Below are positions 38,126 to 45,371 of a DNA stretch of 64,000 bases, piece after piece. The position numbers and the translations under genes are program-made. Within the stretch, counting starts at the first letter, position 1, and each line of letters starts with the position of its first letter. This DNA is from a virus. The notes under the pieces are model-generated. The model did no database searches. It was not told where the DNA came from and saw only the letters and a list, made by a program, of their open reading frames with translations. The stretch is taken from the IMG/VR virus record IMGVR_UViG_3300038463_000730, positions 124,001 through 188,000 of that record. The stretch is one strand, 5' to 3'.

Positions 38126-39718
38126 TTATCGTTCCTTGGTGAAAATGATTTCGTGTTTATGTCCCAATACTTCCTGCACCTCGCCATCAACAATCATGTG
38201 TTCATGGCCTGCCGAACTTCCGGTCACCTGGTTTATCTCTCCAGGATGCGTGCATTTCTTGCTAACGACAACAGTATGACTGTGTGGCAACAAACCAGGT
38301 ACCTGAGCCACCGACGTACGCAAATTGGTTGGCATTGGTGAAGCGTTACTGAAGACCCTTACATGATAAATCGGATCCGTCTTACGAACACGTTGGATCT
38401 TGAACTTCTGTCCGCCCATCATGCTCTGAAGTAAACGATTACGAGTGACAGACAGTACTTCGTACCGATACTCTTCAATACCGTTCTGATCGTATCGAAC
38501 AATCATGTCGCGATCTTTGATCGTCGGAACAGTCAAGCTCCAGCAATCAAAATTGCTTTGCGACTCCAATCCGGCATCACCCATTTTCAAGTCATCCTCG
38601 ACCGGTCCGAAACGTACCATGATTCGACGGTCTGCTCGACGTGGATTGAAGTACTGTTTCCAACCGATAACAAAGCCTGTTCCAAAACACTTTAGGCACC
38701 GGTCATCCGGATACTCACTCGATGGCAAGTAACAACTACAGATCACGCCTGTACGTTGACGATTGAGCAACACGATCGGTTCGCCCGTTACACTTAGCAA
38801 TATCTCTTGACGTTGTTCATTCTGTTCTTGCAAGGACAATCCCCTAACAACCATGCCTACTCCTGTAGACGGGTCTGCGTAATACTCTTCTCCACCGATA
38901 TAGCTACCTACGTTTCCACCTGTTAGCAATGTCAACGGATCCGTACGGTGCCATCCGGCAAAGTCGTACGACTGGAAACCAACATTCGATTCATCACTCG
39001 TTGCCAAATCAACGGTCAGAATGTCTTTGCGACGCTCCTTGTAACCATCGCGTGGATTGTAAGCGTAGTGGTCAATGTCGAACCGACACTGGGCCTCATA
39101 CGTATGACCGTTAAACTCTTCTGTTCCGACATACAACACTACGAATGGGTCCTGGTATCCATCACTACAATACCCATCGATGTTGTGAAAACTCTGAGGT
39201 GAATTGAGATAGCCACGGTAAGTAACGTTCGGTAGCGTAACGGAGTTGGCCGTTCGAGCATTGAATCGAATGATTTCGCCAAATAGATATCCTCCGACTC
39301 GTAGCATGCCGCTGGTTGGAAAGATGACCGAATCGATCAGCGGAATAGTCAGATCGTTGGCGCCGATATTGCGTAGTAGCAACGATATTGGCATCATGTA
39401 CAAATCTTTTGATGCCGATGGTAGTGAGCTTAGGTCCGTGATCGTAGGATCATACTCAACCGCATGCACGCCGAAGTGATAGATCTGACCTGGACGCAAG
39501 AACGGGATATCGATCTTCGTAATCAAAGACGTCGTGATGTACTTAGGGCCTTCGGCCCAGACGTGATCTTTGTTCTCAGCGTAATAGATGAGGTAAGCAA
39601 CTGAGTTGGAGGCCGTGTTAGGAAATGCCCGTGACCAATACACAGTAATGCTATAGCCATCGTTATTTGCGATAGCCTGATAGCAGCCATTGTAGATCGG
39701 GTTCATGTAATAGGGCAT
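38126..39718 (-). CDS. Baseplate/fibre-attachment protein with Cys4 knuckle and HxH motifs
   Basis: A 530-residue protein. The N-terminal 100 residues look like a fibronectin-type III fold (SITVYWSRAF, VAYLIYYAENKDH, GQIYHFGVHAVEY). Four Cys at 327, 329, 341 and 344 (CSC, then CLKC followed by FGTGF) form a zinc-knuckle pattern. The C-terminus carries three HxH motifs: HSH 479-481, HEH 505-507 and HKH 520-522. HxH motifs coordinate iron in the tips of T4-type fibres and P2-type spikes, so this end may be a metal-stabilised trimeric tip. Four Asp-Gly-Tyr motifs are present. It is 2 bases downstream of the HExxH gene. Exact role unknown. Confidence 0.72.
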   Translation of the reverse strand: MPYYMNPIYNGCYQAIANNDGYSITVYWSRAFPNTASNSVAYLIYYAENKDHVWAEGPKYITTSLITKIDIPFLRPGQIYHFGVHAVEYDPTITDLSSLPSASKDLYMMPISLLLRNIGANDLTIPLIDSVIFPTSGMLRVGGYLFGEIIRFNARTANSVTLPNVTYRGYLNSPQSFHNIDGYCSDGYQDPFVVLYVGTEEFNGHTYEAQCRFDIDHYAYNPRDGYKERRKDILTVDLATSDESNVGFQSYDFAGWHRTDPLTLLTGGNVGSYIGGEEYYADPSTGVGMVVRGLSLQEQNEQRQEILLSVTGEPIVLLNRQRTGVICSCYLPSSEYPDDRCLKCFGTGFVIGWKQYFNPRRADRRIMVRFGPVEDDLKMGDAGLESQSNFDCWSLTVPTIKDRDMIVRYDQNGIEEYRYEVLSVTRNRLLQSMMGGQKFKIQRVRKTDPIYHVRVFSNASPMPTNLRTSVAQVPGLLPHSHTVVVSKKCTHPGEINQVTGSSAGHEHMIVDGEVQEVLGHKHEIIFTKER

Positions 39719-39720
39719 CG

Positions 39721-40269
39721 TTACTCCGTTGATTCAACTTTTTCGGTAAGTTCCTCTTTCTTTTCCTTCTTCTCGTTTCCTTTTAGGTCATGATAACTCA
39801 GCATATCATCCACATATTCATCTGACTCTTTGTCACCAAACGTTTCAGCAATCCACTCGATTTGGTTCTGGAAGCCTTCTACTTCATACTCATTATCTAG
39901 GTACGAACCGTCATCCGCGCCCTTGGTAGGCTGAGTTCCGGTTGTTTGCTGGAGGTAGTGTGTAATCTCGTGAACGCCGTAGCCAAAGTCACGATAGAAG
40001 TCACCATCACAAAGTAGCCGGTAGTTGAAAAAGATGATTCCGTGCTCGGTTCGGGCCGAAACATCGATATCATCGAACGCCATCGGGATTGTCGCGATCT
40101 CATCGATCGGTACATCGTAGTCTTCAAAGACCTGAAGCATGACTTTATCAGTCTTCAGATACTCACGAAGCCTTCCGATAATCTTGTTCAACAGAACTGG
40201 AGAAAACTTCTTGACCTCTTCGAGACCGTATTTTTGCTTGTGTTCGGTCGGAGGATTTGTTTCCGGCAT
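39721..40269 (-). CDS. HExxH putative zinc metallopeptidase
   Basis: A 182-residue protein whose ATG overlaps the preceding stop (TAATG). HEITH at residues 100-104 is preceded by FGYGV and followed about 25 residues later by EYEVEGFQNQIEWI, where Glu129 or Glu131 could be the third zinc ligand, as in gluzincins. The C-terminal 25 residues are Lys/Glu-rich. No signal peptide is seen. In a virion gene cluster it might mature a structural protein or act on the host envelope; alternatively the motif is structural and the protein is a neck or adaptor component. Catalysis is inferred from the motif alone. Confidence 0.65.
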   Translation of the reverse strand: MPETNPPTEHKQKYGLEEVKKFSPVLLNKIIGRLREYLKTDKVMLQVFEDYDVPIDEIATIPMAFDDIDVSARTEHGIIFFNYRLLCDGDFYRDFGYGVHEITHYLQQTTGTQPTKGADDGSYLDNEYEVEGFQNQIEWIAETFGDKESDEYVDDMLSYHDLKGNEKKEKKEELTEKVESTE

Positions 40270-41171
40270 TAGAAATACCTTCTTGCTCTTAGGTGCCGTA
40301 GGCGCATAATGTTAGGATTGGTTGTGCTGATCGTGAGTGTACCGAGTCCCTTCGGGGCTGGACGAAACTGCTGCTTGATATATTTCAGTTGTTCAAAATA
40401 CTGAGCAAACTGTGTATTGTACTGTGAGCTAAGCATCTCCGCGACCGTTGGTGGCGTGAATGACAATCCGTTGTCCGTGATCTGGAATTCACGACCCTTC
40501 TCAAGCAATGCCTGAGCAGCCAACGCATACAAGCGGGCTCCCTTGACCAAGATGGTCAAGAACTGGTCAACGAACGGTGAATCCTCGAATGTGAACATGG
40601 TGAAAAACGGCGTCTCGTTGAAATCGCTTAGTGAAAGAGCACAGTACGTAACAAGCTGGTCCACCGTGAAAATATCACCGTCAACCCAACGCTCTTCGCC
40701 GTACTTATCGCGCATCTTGATTTTACCCTGACTCTTCAAGCTCGCGCGTAGGCCTTTGATAATTTTGTCAATGTTGAAGATTGCGGTCTGGGTATAGTTG
40801 AATCCAACGTCATCTCCAAGGTGAGCCCGCTCATCCGTCGTGATTGACTGAAGCTGAGTGTTTGCCACGACGAAGTTAAAAGCGCCTTGAATCGGGAAAC
40901 CGTTGACGAGCCCGGTCCACTGATCTGTGTAAACACCAATCGGGCCGTTGATATCGACGGTGTAGTCAAACCCGTAGACACCTGGTTCGACATGGTAAAC
41001 GCCGTGGCTACTCTTGCCTTTCGTAACTAAACCAGAAGGTTGAGTAATACTTACCATTGGGAATGAATCAAGACGGATCGGTTCCTTCGAACCATCCTTG
41101 AACTCTGCTCGTAATTGAACGGTATCAGTAACTTGTACCGTTTCTGAACGGCGACGCATTTGTGTCATCAT
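40269..41171 (-). CDS. Structural/adaptor protein with N-terminal Ig-like domain
   Basis: The start chosen is the ATG at 41171 (or 41168), because a strong AGGAGG lies 1-4 bases before them and no Shine-Dalgarno precedes the farther ATG at 41228, which would also overlap the previous gene. About 300 residues. Residues of about 15-110 form a beta-sandwich ending PGVYGFDYTVDINGPIGVYT, related to the whole of the upstream 113-residue protein. The C-terminal half is helical with a Phe-rich segment (ETPFFTMFTFEDSPFVDQF) and ends in RHLRARRYF. It is likely a neck or fibre-attachment protein; inference from context. Confidence 0.68.
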   Translation of the reverse strand: MMTQMRRRSETVQVTDTVQLRAEFKDGSKEPIRLDSFPMVSITQPSGLVTKGKSSHGVYHVEPGVYGFDYTVDINGPIGVYTDQWTGLVNGFPIQGAFNFVVANTQLQSITTDERAHLGDDVGFNYTQTAIFNIDKIIKGLRASLKSQGKIKMRDKYGEERWVDGDIFTVDQLVTYCALSLSDFNETPFFTMFTFEDSPFVDQFLTILVKGARLYALAAQALLEKGREFQITDNGLSFTPPTVAEMLSSQYNTQFAQYFEQLKYIKQQFRPAPKGLGTLTISTTNPNIMRLRHLRARRYF

Positions 41172-41190
41172 GCCTCCTATTAGGCTCGGC

Positions 41191-41529
41191 TTACGCAGGG
41201 GATATGCTAAAGTTACCGAACGAAACATTCACTACGATTTCAATCAATTCGTTCGTCATAAGATCGGTATCGGGCAACGGCCATTGTGCTATCACGGCAT
41301 AGCTACCAATCGAGCCAGGACCGGTAGGCAATTGGAACATGTACTGATATACGCCAGTTGTAACTAGCTTCATTGTTTGTGGGAAATGAGCTGCCGTGGC
41401 ACCATTTGGTAAGTACACAGCTAGAATCTGTGGAGCCGAGCTTGGCGCGACAAGCAAGCCGTAACCATCCGTCACACCAACCGTGACGGTAGCTGTTTGA
41501 CCTGGACTATATTGTAGGATAGTGTGCAT
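41191..41529 (-). CDS. Small Ig-like structural protein
   Basis: About 113 residues from the ATG at 41527-41529; a TTG six bases further upstream is an alternative start. It is entirely beta-sandwich in pattern: TATVTVGVTDGYGLLV, then TTGVYQYMFQLPTGPGSIGS and a closing strand ELIEIVVNVSFG. The VYQYMFQLPTGPGSIGSYAV segment matches the N-terminal domain of the next gene, so the two may be duplicated Ig-like modules. No Shine-Dalgarno is obvious. It is the first minus-strand gene left of the divergent intergenic region. Confidence 0.68.
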   Translation of the reverse strand: MHTILQYSPGQTATVTVGVTDGYGLLVAPSSAPQILAVYLPNGATAAHFPQTMKLVTTGVYQYMFQLPTGPGSIGSYAVIAQWPLPDTDLMTNELIEIVVNVSFGNFSISPA

Positions 41530-41557
41530 CAACAAAATACGCTAATAAGCATAGTTC

Positions 41558-41581
41558 CCTGGAATATCCAGGTATATACCT
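41558..41581. promoter_or_regulatory. Divergent intergenic region with two overlapping palindromes
   Basis: In the gap between divergent genes lie CCTGG-AATAT-CCAGG (41558-41572) and the perfect 12-base palindrome AGGTATATACCT (41570-41581). The latter directly abuts the plus-strand ATG at 41582. The TATATA core could serve promoters in both directions, and the palindromes could be an operator for a dimeric repressor. AGG in the palindrome is too close to the ATG to be an ordinary Shine-Dalgarno. Confidence 0.55.
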
Positions 41582-42055
41582 ATGAAGAAGGTTCCCGAAT
41601 TTAACACGAGTGCTAGAGCGGTTTCGATCCCGGCTTCTGGCCCGGAGGCATTACCGGTAACGGAGGCCGCGTCGAATGAAGAGACGTTTTGGATAACGAA
41701 TATTTCGAACCGAAATGTTAGTTTGGGTGACCTTAACCTCACAGTAAAAGCTTACATGACGGTCAATTTACTTGATTCTCGGCACTATCATTTGACGTCT
41801 GCGCAGCTTCACAAGTCTGCCAAGAGCGGCTCGATATATGCTAAACGAAACATGATTTTCGTACGGCTTATACCGCCAGAGAAGAACAAGATCCAATCAA
41901 TTTTGACCCAAGAGAACTGGATACCGAGCCGCGCTCGTTCGGCTATCCCGACAATTCAGCCGAACTATGATGAACTGAATTTGTCAGATGAGGCTTTCGC
42001 TGAAGAAGCATCCGAATTAGTTGAGAAAGACCGTAAACCACTTATCTCAAAGTAA
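41582..42055 (+). CDS. Unrecognised plus-strand protein, first of a three-gene divergent cluster
   Basis: A 157-residue protein. After a 30-residue Ala/Pro/Ser-rich lead, a compact domain runs TFWITNISNRNVSLGDLNLT, a MTVNLLDSRHYHLTSAQL segment, then IYAKRNMIFVR. The last 40 residues are acidic and probably helical. I do not recognise the family; the sequence of short strands and a basic end looks like a small structural or adaptor module. Base composition matches the phage, unlike the lipoprotein gene. It is followed by two further plus-strand genes at short spacing. The ATG touches a 12-base palindrome. Confidence 0.72.
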   Translation: MKKVPEFNTSARAVSIPASGPEALPVTEAASNEETFWITNISNRNVSLGDLNLTVKAYMTVNLLDSRHYHLTSAQLHKSAKSGSIYAKRNMIFVRLIPPEKNKIQSILTQENWIPSRARSAIPTIQPNYDELNLSDEAFAEEASELVEKDRKPLISK

Positions 42056-42080
42056 CCCGAAGCTGCGCTCAGGAGAATCG

Positions 42081-42257
42081 ATGTCGAAACCAAAATACTC
42101 AAATGATAAAATTCCAATGTTCATTGACTTTGATGAAATGGGAGAAGAAAAGGTTCAACATATACGTAAAATCTTGAAAAACTATAGTGAACTTAACAAG
42201 CTAATGGATCTCTGTCTAAAGAAAATAGAAGTAAGGGCTGAGGTCAAGAAGAAGTAA
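42081..42257 (+). CDS. Small charged hypothetical protein
   Basis: A 58-residue protein. The start is set by AGGAGA (42071-42076) ahead of ATG 42081; the longer frame from 42021 overlaps the previous gene and lacks a Shine-Dalgarno. It is helical, with an acidic middle (DFDEMGEEKVQHIRKILKN) and a basic tail ending VRAEVKKK. Too short to classify. It lies between two plus-strand genes and is probably co-transcribed with them. Confidence 0.65.
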   Translation: MSKPKYSNDKIPMFIDFDEMGEEKVQHIRKILKNYSELNKLMDLCLKKIEVRAEVKKK

Positions 42258-42283
42258 CGTAAGAAGCAACGAAGAAAGTAACC

Positions 42284-42733
42284 ATGCCAGACTATCCAAG
42301 AAAGCCGCCAGTGCCGGGTCCAGGAGCAATCGTTCCTCAGCCTCGACAGTCACAATCGAATGAGTTCCCAACGCCTGCGGGCCAGGAGTTCGGGCTGCTT
42401 ACTGTCCAGGATGTGAATAACATCTTAGAGGTCAACCAAAAGGCATTGACAATCTACCTAGAAGTAGAGAAGCAGAACGAAGATATCATCGATCACCTTG
42501 AGCGTGAAAGTGAGAAGCTGGATAAACTTGATCTCGTGCTATCTGAGCTACGTGATATCAAGGTTAAACAGAACGAGATTATCAAAACACTATCTGATCA
42601 GGCCGATGCGATCGAAGAGATCCATTCAAAAACAGGCGATTTGGACAAGAATTTTTTCCGTCTAATCATCATCCTTGGTTCGGCCGGGATCGGTACGGTA
42701 ATCACCGTTATTCAAGCGATTCTGCACCACTGA
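42284..42733 (+). CDS. Coiled-coil protein with C-terminal membrane anchor
   Basis: A 149-residue protein. Residues 1-35 are Pro-rich, 45-115 form a continuous heptad-like coiled coil (NNILEVNQKALTIYLEVEKQ and LDLVLSELRDIKVKQNEI), and 125-146 form one hydrophobic helix (FFRLIIILGSAGIGTVITVI). This is a C-tail-anchored topology with a cytoplasmic coil. Candidates are a lysis accessory, a membrane-recruiting scaffold or a superinfection-exclusion factor; nothing decides between them. Its last 72 bases overlap the 3' end of the convergent minus-strand gene. Confidence 0.75.
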   Translation: MPDYPRKPPVPGPGAIVPQPRQSQSNEFPTPAGQEFGLLTVQDVNNILEVNQKALTIYLEVEKQNEDIIDHLERESEKLDKLDLVLSELRDIKVKQNEIIKTLSDQADAIEEIHSKTGDLDKNFFRLIIILGSAGIGTVITVIQAILHH

Positions 42734-42967
42734 GCCTTGCGACTCTTCGAGTCGCTTGGCTATAACTGATCGAGTACTGGGCGGCCACGCATCTGGTTCA
42801 GGTTCGATCCAGTCTAGTTTACGCACGATCAATTCGACCAATGCGTGTTTGCACTGGTCACATAGGCAAAGCTCGGGCTTCTTGGATTCTATTCCAATGA
42901 ACCGTGCTAAACGCACGAGCCCTGTTGCTTCAGCACGGCTAAGTGTCTGGCGTGTAAGCCGGAGCAA
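42662..42967 (-). CDS. Small hypothetical protein with CxCxxC motif
   Basis: 101 residues from a TTG at 42967, the best start I see; a GTG at 42916 is an alternative. It contains CLCDQC (Cys34, 36, 39) in a helical, basic context, so a metal site is possible. The 3' end overlaps the convergent plus-strand coiled-coil gene by 72 bases, unusual here and a reason for caution. Codon use and the position 18 bases after the cold-shock gene suggest a real gene, but no Shine-Dalgarno is clear. Confidence 0.5.
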   Translation of the reverse strand: MLRLTRQTLSRAEATGLVRLARFIGIESKKPELCLCDQCKHALVELIVRKLDWIEPEPDAWPPSTRSVIAKRLEESQGSVVQNRLNNGDYRTDPGRTKDDD

Positions 42968-42985
42968 CTTACTTGCGCTTTGCGG

Positions 42986-43219
42986 TCACTGAAGTGCCTG
43001 AACGTCAGTAGCTTTTGGCTGCCCTTTTTTATTCAACCCGAGGCCAAACGAGACGCGCTGATCTTTCTTGAGCGTCTTGAACCCCTGCGACGTGATATCG
43101 CTGAAATGTACGAATAAATCAGGTTGACCGTTGTCGCGCTGAATGAATCCGTAGCCCTTGCGGGAATCGAACCACACCACTATTCCGTTATATCTTGTAG
43201 GCGTATTTACTGTATTCAT
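42986..43219 (-). CDS. Cold-shock-domain protein
   Basis: A 77-residue protein with a single cold-shock domain: [15 protein letters not shown] (RNP1 at Lys21-Ile26) and LFVHFSDI (RNP2 at Leu35-Phe39), followed by [21 protein letters not shown]. Such proteins bind single-stranded nucleic acid and act as RNA chaperones or antiterminators. The ATG overlaps the HNH stop (ATGA), so its translation is coupled to that endonuclease. Length is slightly above the 65-70 of bacterial Csp. Phage copies are known but uncommon within structural gene blocks. Confidence 0.92.
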   Translation of the reverse strand: MNTVNTPTRYNGIVVWFDSRKGYGFIQRDNGQPDLFVHFSDITSQGFKTLKKDQRVSFGLGLNKKGQPKATDVQALQ

Positions 43220-43809
43220 GCCGCATTCCTCTTGCTCATAAGTTTCAAAAAATCCTCTGGCATCTTGTTATTTTTAGTCAAATTACAAGACCTGCAAGAA
43301 GGACGAACATTATCAAGCGTATGTTCACCGCCTTTTGATAACGGAACATAGTGATCTATGTGCTCGAACGCTCCGCCACAATATACACATTCATTACCGT
43401 ATTTCTCAACAATATCGCTGTGCGTAAAATCATTTACAACAGCTGTTTTTTTTAGCGCCAATCTTTTATTAGAGTACATCCTATATTGATCAGGGTGGTC
43501 CAATTTATATTTTCGGACTCTCTCTTGTATAACAGGTTTGTGCCTTAGATAGTGGTTTCTTTTGATATTGTATAGAAGTTCTTTATTGTTGATCGCATAT
43601 ACCTTGTGTTTCTCGGCAAGAATTTCATAATTGATTTCGTGATAACATTTATCTGACTCAGCTTTATACTCTTTGTATCCTGGCTTCTGCCGATAGCTAT
43701 CCATGTATTGCTTAGTGCAATCACGACATTCAGTTGCCAGACCATCAGGCTTCGACTTATTCTTGTTGAAGTTATCTGATGGATTTTTGCACTTACTACA
43801 TGTCTTCAT
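43216..43809 (-). CDS. HNH endonuclease with N-terminal zinc ribbon
   Basis: A 197-residue protein. Residues 4-31 have CSKC and CRDC pairs (Cys4, 7, 28, 31), a zinc ribbon. A Tyr/Lys-rich helical middle follows, then the HNH core: CVYCGG (Cys141, 144), [12 protein letters not shown] (His153), [18 protein letters not shown] (Asn167, Cys172, Cys175, Asn176). This is the classic McrA-like HNH arrangement. It overlaps the preceding gene (TAATG) and the cold-shock gene (ATGA), so all three are coupled. Likely a free-standing homing nuclease or a defence nuclease. Confidence 0.9.
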   Translation of the reverse strand: MKTCSKCKNPSDNFNKNKSKPDGLATECRDCTKQYMDSYRQKPGYKEYKAESDKCYHEINYEILAEKHKVYAINNKELLYNIKRNHYLRHKPVIQERVRKYKLDHPDQYRMYSNKRLALKKTAVVNDFTHSDIVEKYGNECVYCGGAFEHIDHYVPLSKGGEHTLDNVRPSCRSCNLTKNNKMPEDFLKLMSKRNAA

Positions 43810-44105
43810 TAATCATCAACTTTCTTACCGTCAATCTCCAACACGTCGGTTCTCTTCGAGCTACCGGCAAAAAGCCGGTCCAACATCAAGATACCGAACT
43901 TCTGAATTTCGGCTCGTTCCTGTTCGTTGTCGCATCGAGCGAGTAACCGATCGGTTTGCTCAAGGATTCGACGAACATCCATTTCACAACCACAGTTGCG
44001 TGCAGTTTGAAGCAAAATTGCCCGTGTATCGCCTTCAGCCATAACAGGATGGGAATTTCCATCAAGCCCCTTAACATATTTGACTATTTTGGAGTTTCTT
44101 GCCAT
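43809..44105 (-). CDS. Small hypothetical protein
   Basis: 98 residues, helical, acidic C-terminus (DVLEIDGKKVDD). The segment VRRILEQTDRLLARCDNEQE suggests a coiled or helix-turn element. A TATATAA box lies a few bases before the ATG. It is sandwiched between two HNH genes in the accessory island and coupled to the downstream one. No family recognised. Confidence 0.65.
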   Translation of the reverse strand: MARNSKIVKYVKGLDGNSHPVMAEGDTRAILLQTARNCGCEMDVRRILEQTDRLLARCDNEQERAEIQKFGILMLDRLFAGSSKRTDVLEIDGKKVDD

Positions 44106-44145
44106 TACACTTTATATATCGATGTATTCGTAGTTATTGCAGCAG

Positions 44146-44457
44146 CTAGATGGCGAAAGATTTGTTCTTGAAACTAACCATCGGAACGTCGATTCCTTCG
44201 ACGTTTCGCTTTCCATCAAGTTCGTAGACCAGGATCCGATTATTTGGTGGAATAGTGGCGGGATAGACACCGATGATTCGTAATCTTCCGGCATGAACGA
44301 GTTCATGGTGGTTCGCACAGATAATAGCGAGATTGTAATTATGATTCGTTGTATTCTGTTCGGTACGCTCGATAATATGGTGCAGATGCAAAGCGTTCGG
44401 GTCGGTCATGCCGCAACCATCTATTTCGCAGCGGTTTTTGATCAATCGGGTCTTCAT
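44146..44457 (-). CDS. Small HNH endonuclease
   Basis: A 103-residue protein. RCEIDGCG (Cys10, 15) is followed by LHLHHIIERTE (His26, His27), YNLAIICANHHELVHAG (Asn42, Cys48, His51, His55) and a short C-terminal beta segment. The core is complete: paired Cys, HH, Asn and the final His. The small size and lack of a separate DNA-recognition domain suggest low specificity or a partner-dependent enzyme. It is the right border of the accessory island, next to a fibre-associated gene. Confidence 0.85.
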   Translation of the reverse strand: MKTRLIKNRCEIDGCGMTDPNALHLHHIIERTEQNTTNHNYNLAIICANHHELVHAGRLRIIGVYPATIPPNNRILVYELDGKRNVEGIDVPMVSFKNKSFAI

Positions 44458-44500
44458 AACCGTCCATATAACGTCTGCCGAACGAAGTTACGTTAGCGCC

Positions 44501-44839
44501 TTACTGTTGAGCCCAGGCCTGCCAAGAAACGACGATCGACCCTGCCGATTGCAATCGAAGCCACACGAGCGGCGCAATCCGATTGTTGAACATCATATTC
44601 ACCGTCGTATCAGCCGAGTTTGTCTGACCATGTACCGTCACACCATCGAACGAGTATTCGACAATGCCAGAACCAAGATTGACGACCTGGAAGCCAGCCG
44701 TAGAAAATGGAATAACCAAGTCAGGCCCGTAACCATCCGGGGCTCCGCCACCGAACGTCGTCCAGGTAACAGTTGTCTTAGAGAAATAGTCTCTCTTAGG
44801 TCCATGTGTTTTTTGTGCAGGATAAATTACGAATCCCAT
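44501..44839 (-). CDS. Small fibre-associated beta protein
   Basis: A 112-residue protein rich in Trp, Gly, Val and Thr (TVTWTTFGGGAPDGYGPDLV; IVVSWQAWAQQ at the C-terminus). It has the pattern of a compact beta-sandwich, like fibre tip or collar domains, with one Asp-Gly-Tyr motif. TTGGAG precedes the ATG. It follows the permuted NlpC/P60-like gene by 27 bases. Role unknown; likely virion-associated. Confidence 0.7.
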   Translation of the reverse strand: MGFVIYPAQKTHGPKRDYFSKTTVTWTTFGGGAPDGYGPDLVIPFSTAGFQVVNLGSGIVEYSFDGVTVHGQTNSADTTVNMMFNNRIAPLVWLRLQSAGSIVVSWQAWAQQ

Positions 44840-44866
44840 GTTGTCTCCAAGTAATATGCTGCGAAA

Positions 44867-45361
44867 TTAGCTTAAGCGTCTAAAGTCTTTGCCTTCGCTA
44901 CATATAGTAAATAAATCGGGCGGCATGACATCAGCCGGATCGAGCCCATCGAATTCCGGTATTTTGTTTTGTGAATCTAACTCGATAATAAACTCAGAAC
45001 AAACCTCGGCAGACTTCGAATAGAATGGGTTATTGATTCCCATTTTCAATTTTCTACCAAGCAGAACTGGAATGTACCCGAATAGAGTAAGGACATCATA
45101 TCCTTGTCCTACGCGCTTTTCAGCCAACGCGACCTCATCACCAAGATCCGGAATGATCTCGAACTCCGCAACCATCGTGTGTGGAGCAACAAGCAACGCC
45201 TCTCTCGGGACGATCGCTACTCCTCCCCAAGCTGCATGTAGAAAGGATGGTGCGCCGTTGTACGTAATACCAATAGCAGAGTGTGCGATCGGGCTACCCT
45301 CGACCCACTGTATCATCCTGGAGAACATGTTTGTTGACGTGAATAAAGCTATTGTAACCAT
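44867..45361 (-). CDS. Permuted NlpC/P60-like (YiiX/YaeF-type) hydrolase
   Basis: 164 residues from ATG 45361, where GAGG is placed 5 bases upstream; the TTG just before it is less likely. The circularly permuted papain-like arrangement is visible. A His comes first (AHSAIGI, His27), FLHAAWGG follows, and the nucleophile motif VCSEFI (Cys121) is near the C-terminus, then LDPADVMPPDL. Permuted family members act as amidases, peptidases or acyltransferases. In a phage it may cut peptidoglycan cross-links at entry or lysis. No signal peptide is present. It sits among fibre genes, so a virion-borne hydrolase is attractive. Confidence 0.8.
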   Translation of the reverse strand: MVTIALFTSTNMFSRMIQWVEGSPIAHSAIGITYNGAPSFLHAAWGGVAIVPREALLVAPHTMVAEFEIIPDLGDEVALAEKRVGQGYDVLTLFGYIPVLLGRKLKMGINNPFYSKSAEVCSEFIIELDSQNKIPEFDGLDPADVMPPDLFTICSEGKDFRRLS

Positions 45362-45371
45362 CAAGACCTCT

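Noticed and set aside
42021-42080. Longer start for the 58-residue plus-strand gene
   Set aside because: The upstream ATG lies within the preceding gene and has no Shine-Dalgarno, while AGGAGA precedes the ATG at 42081.
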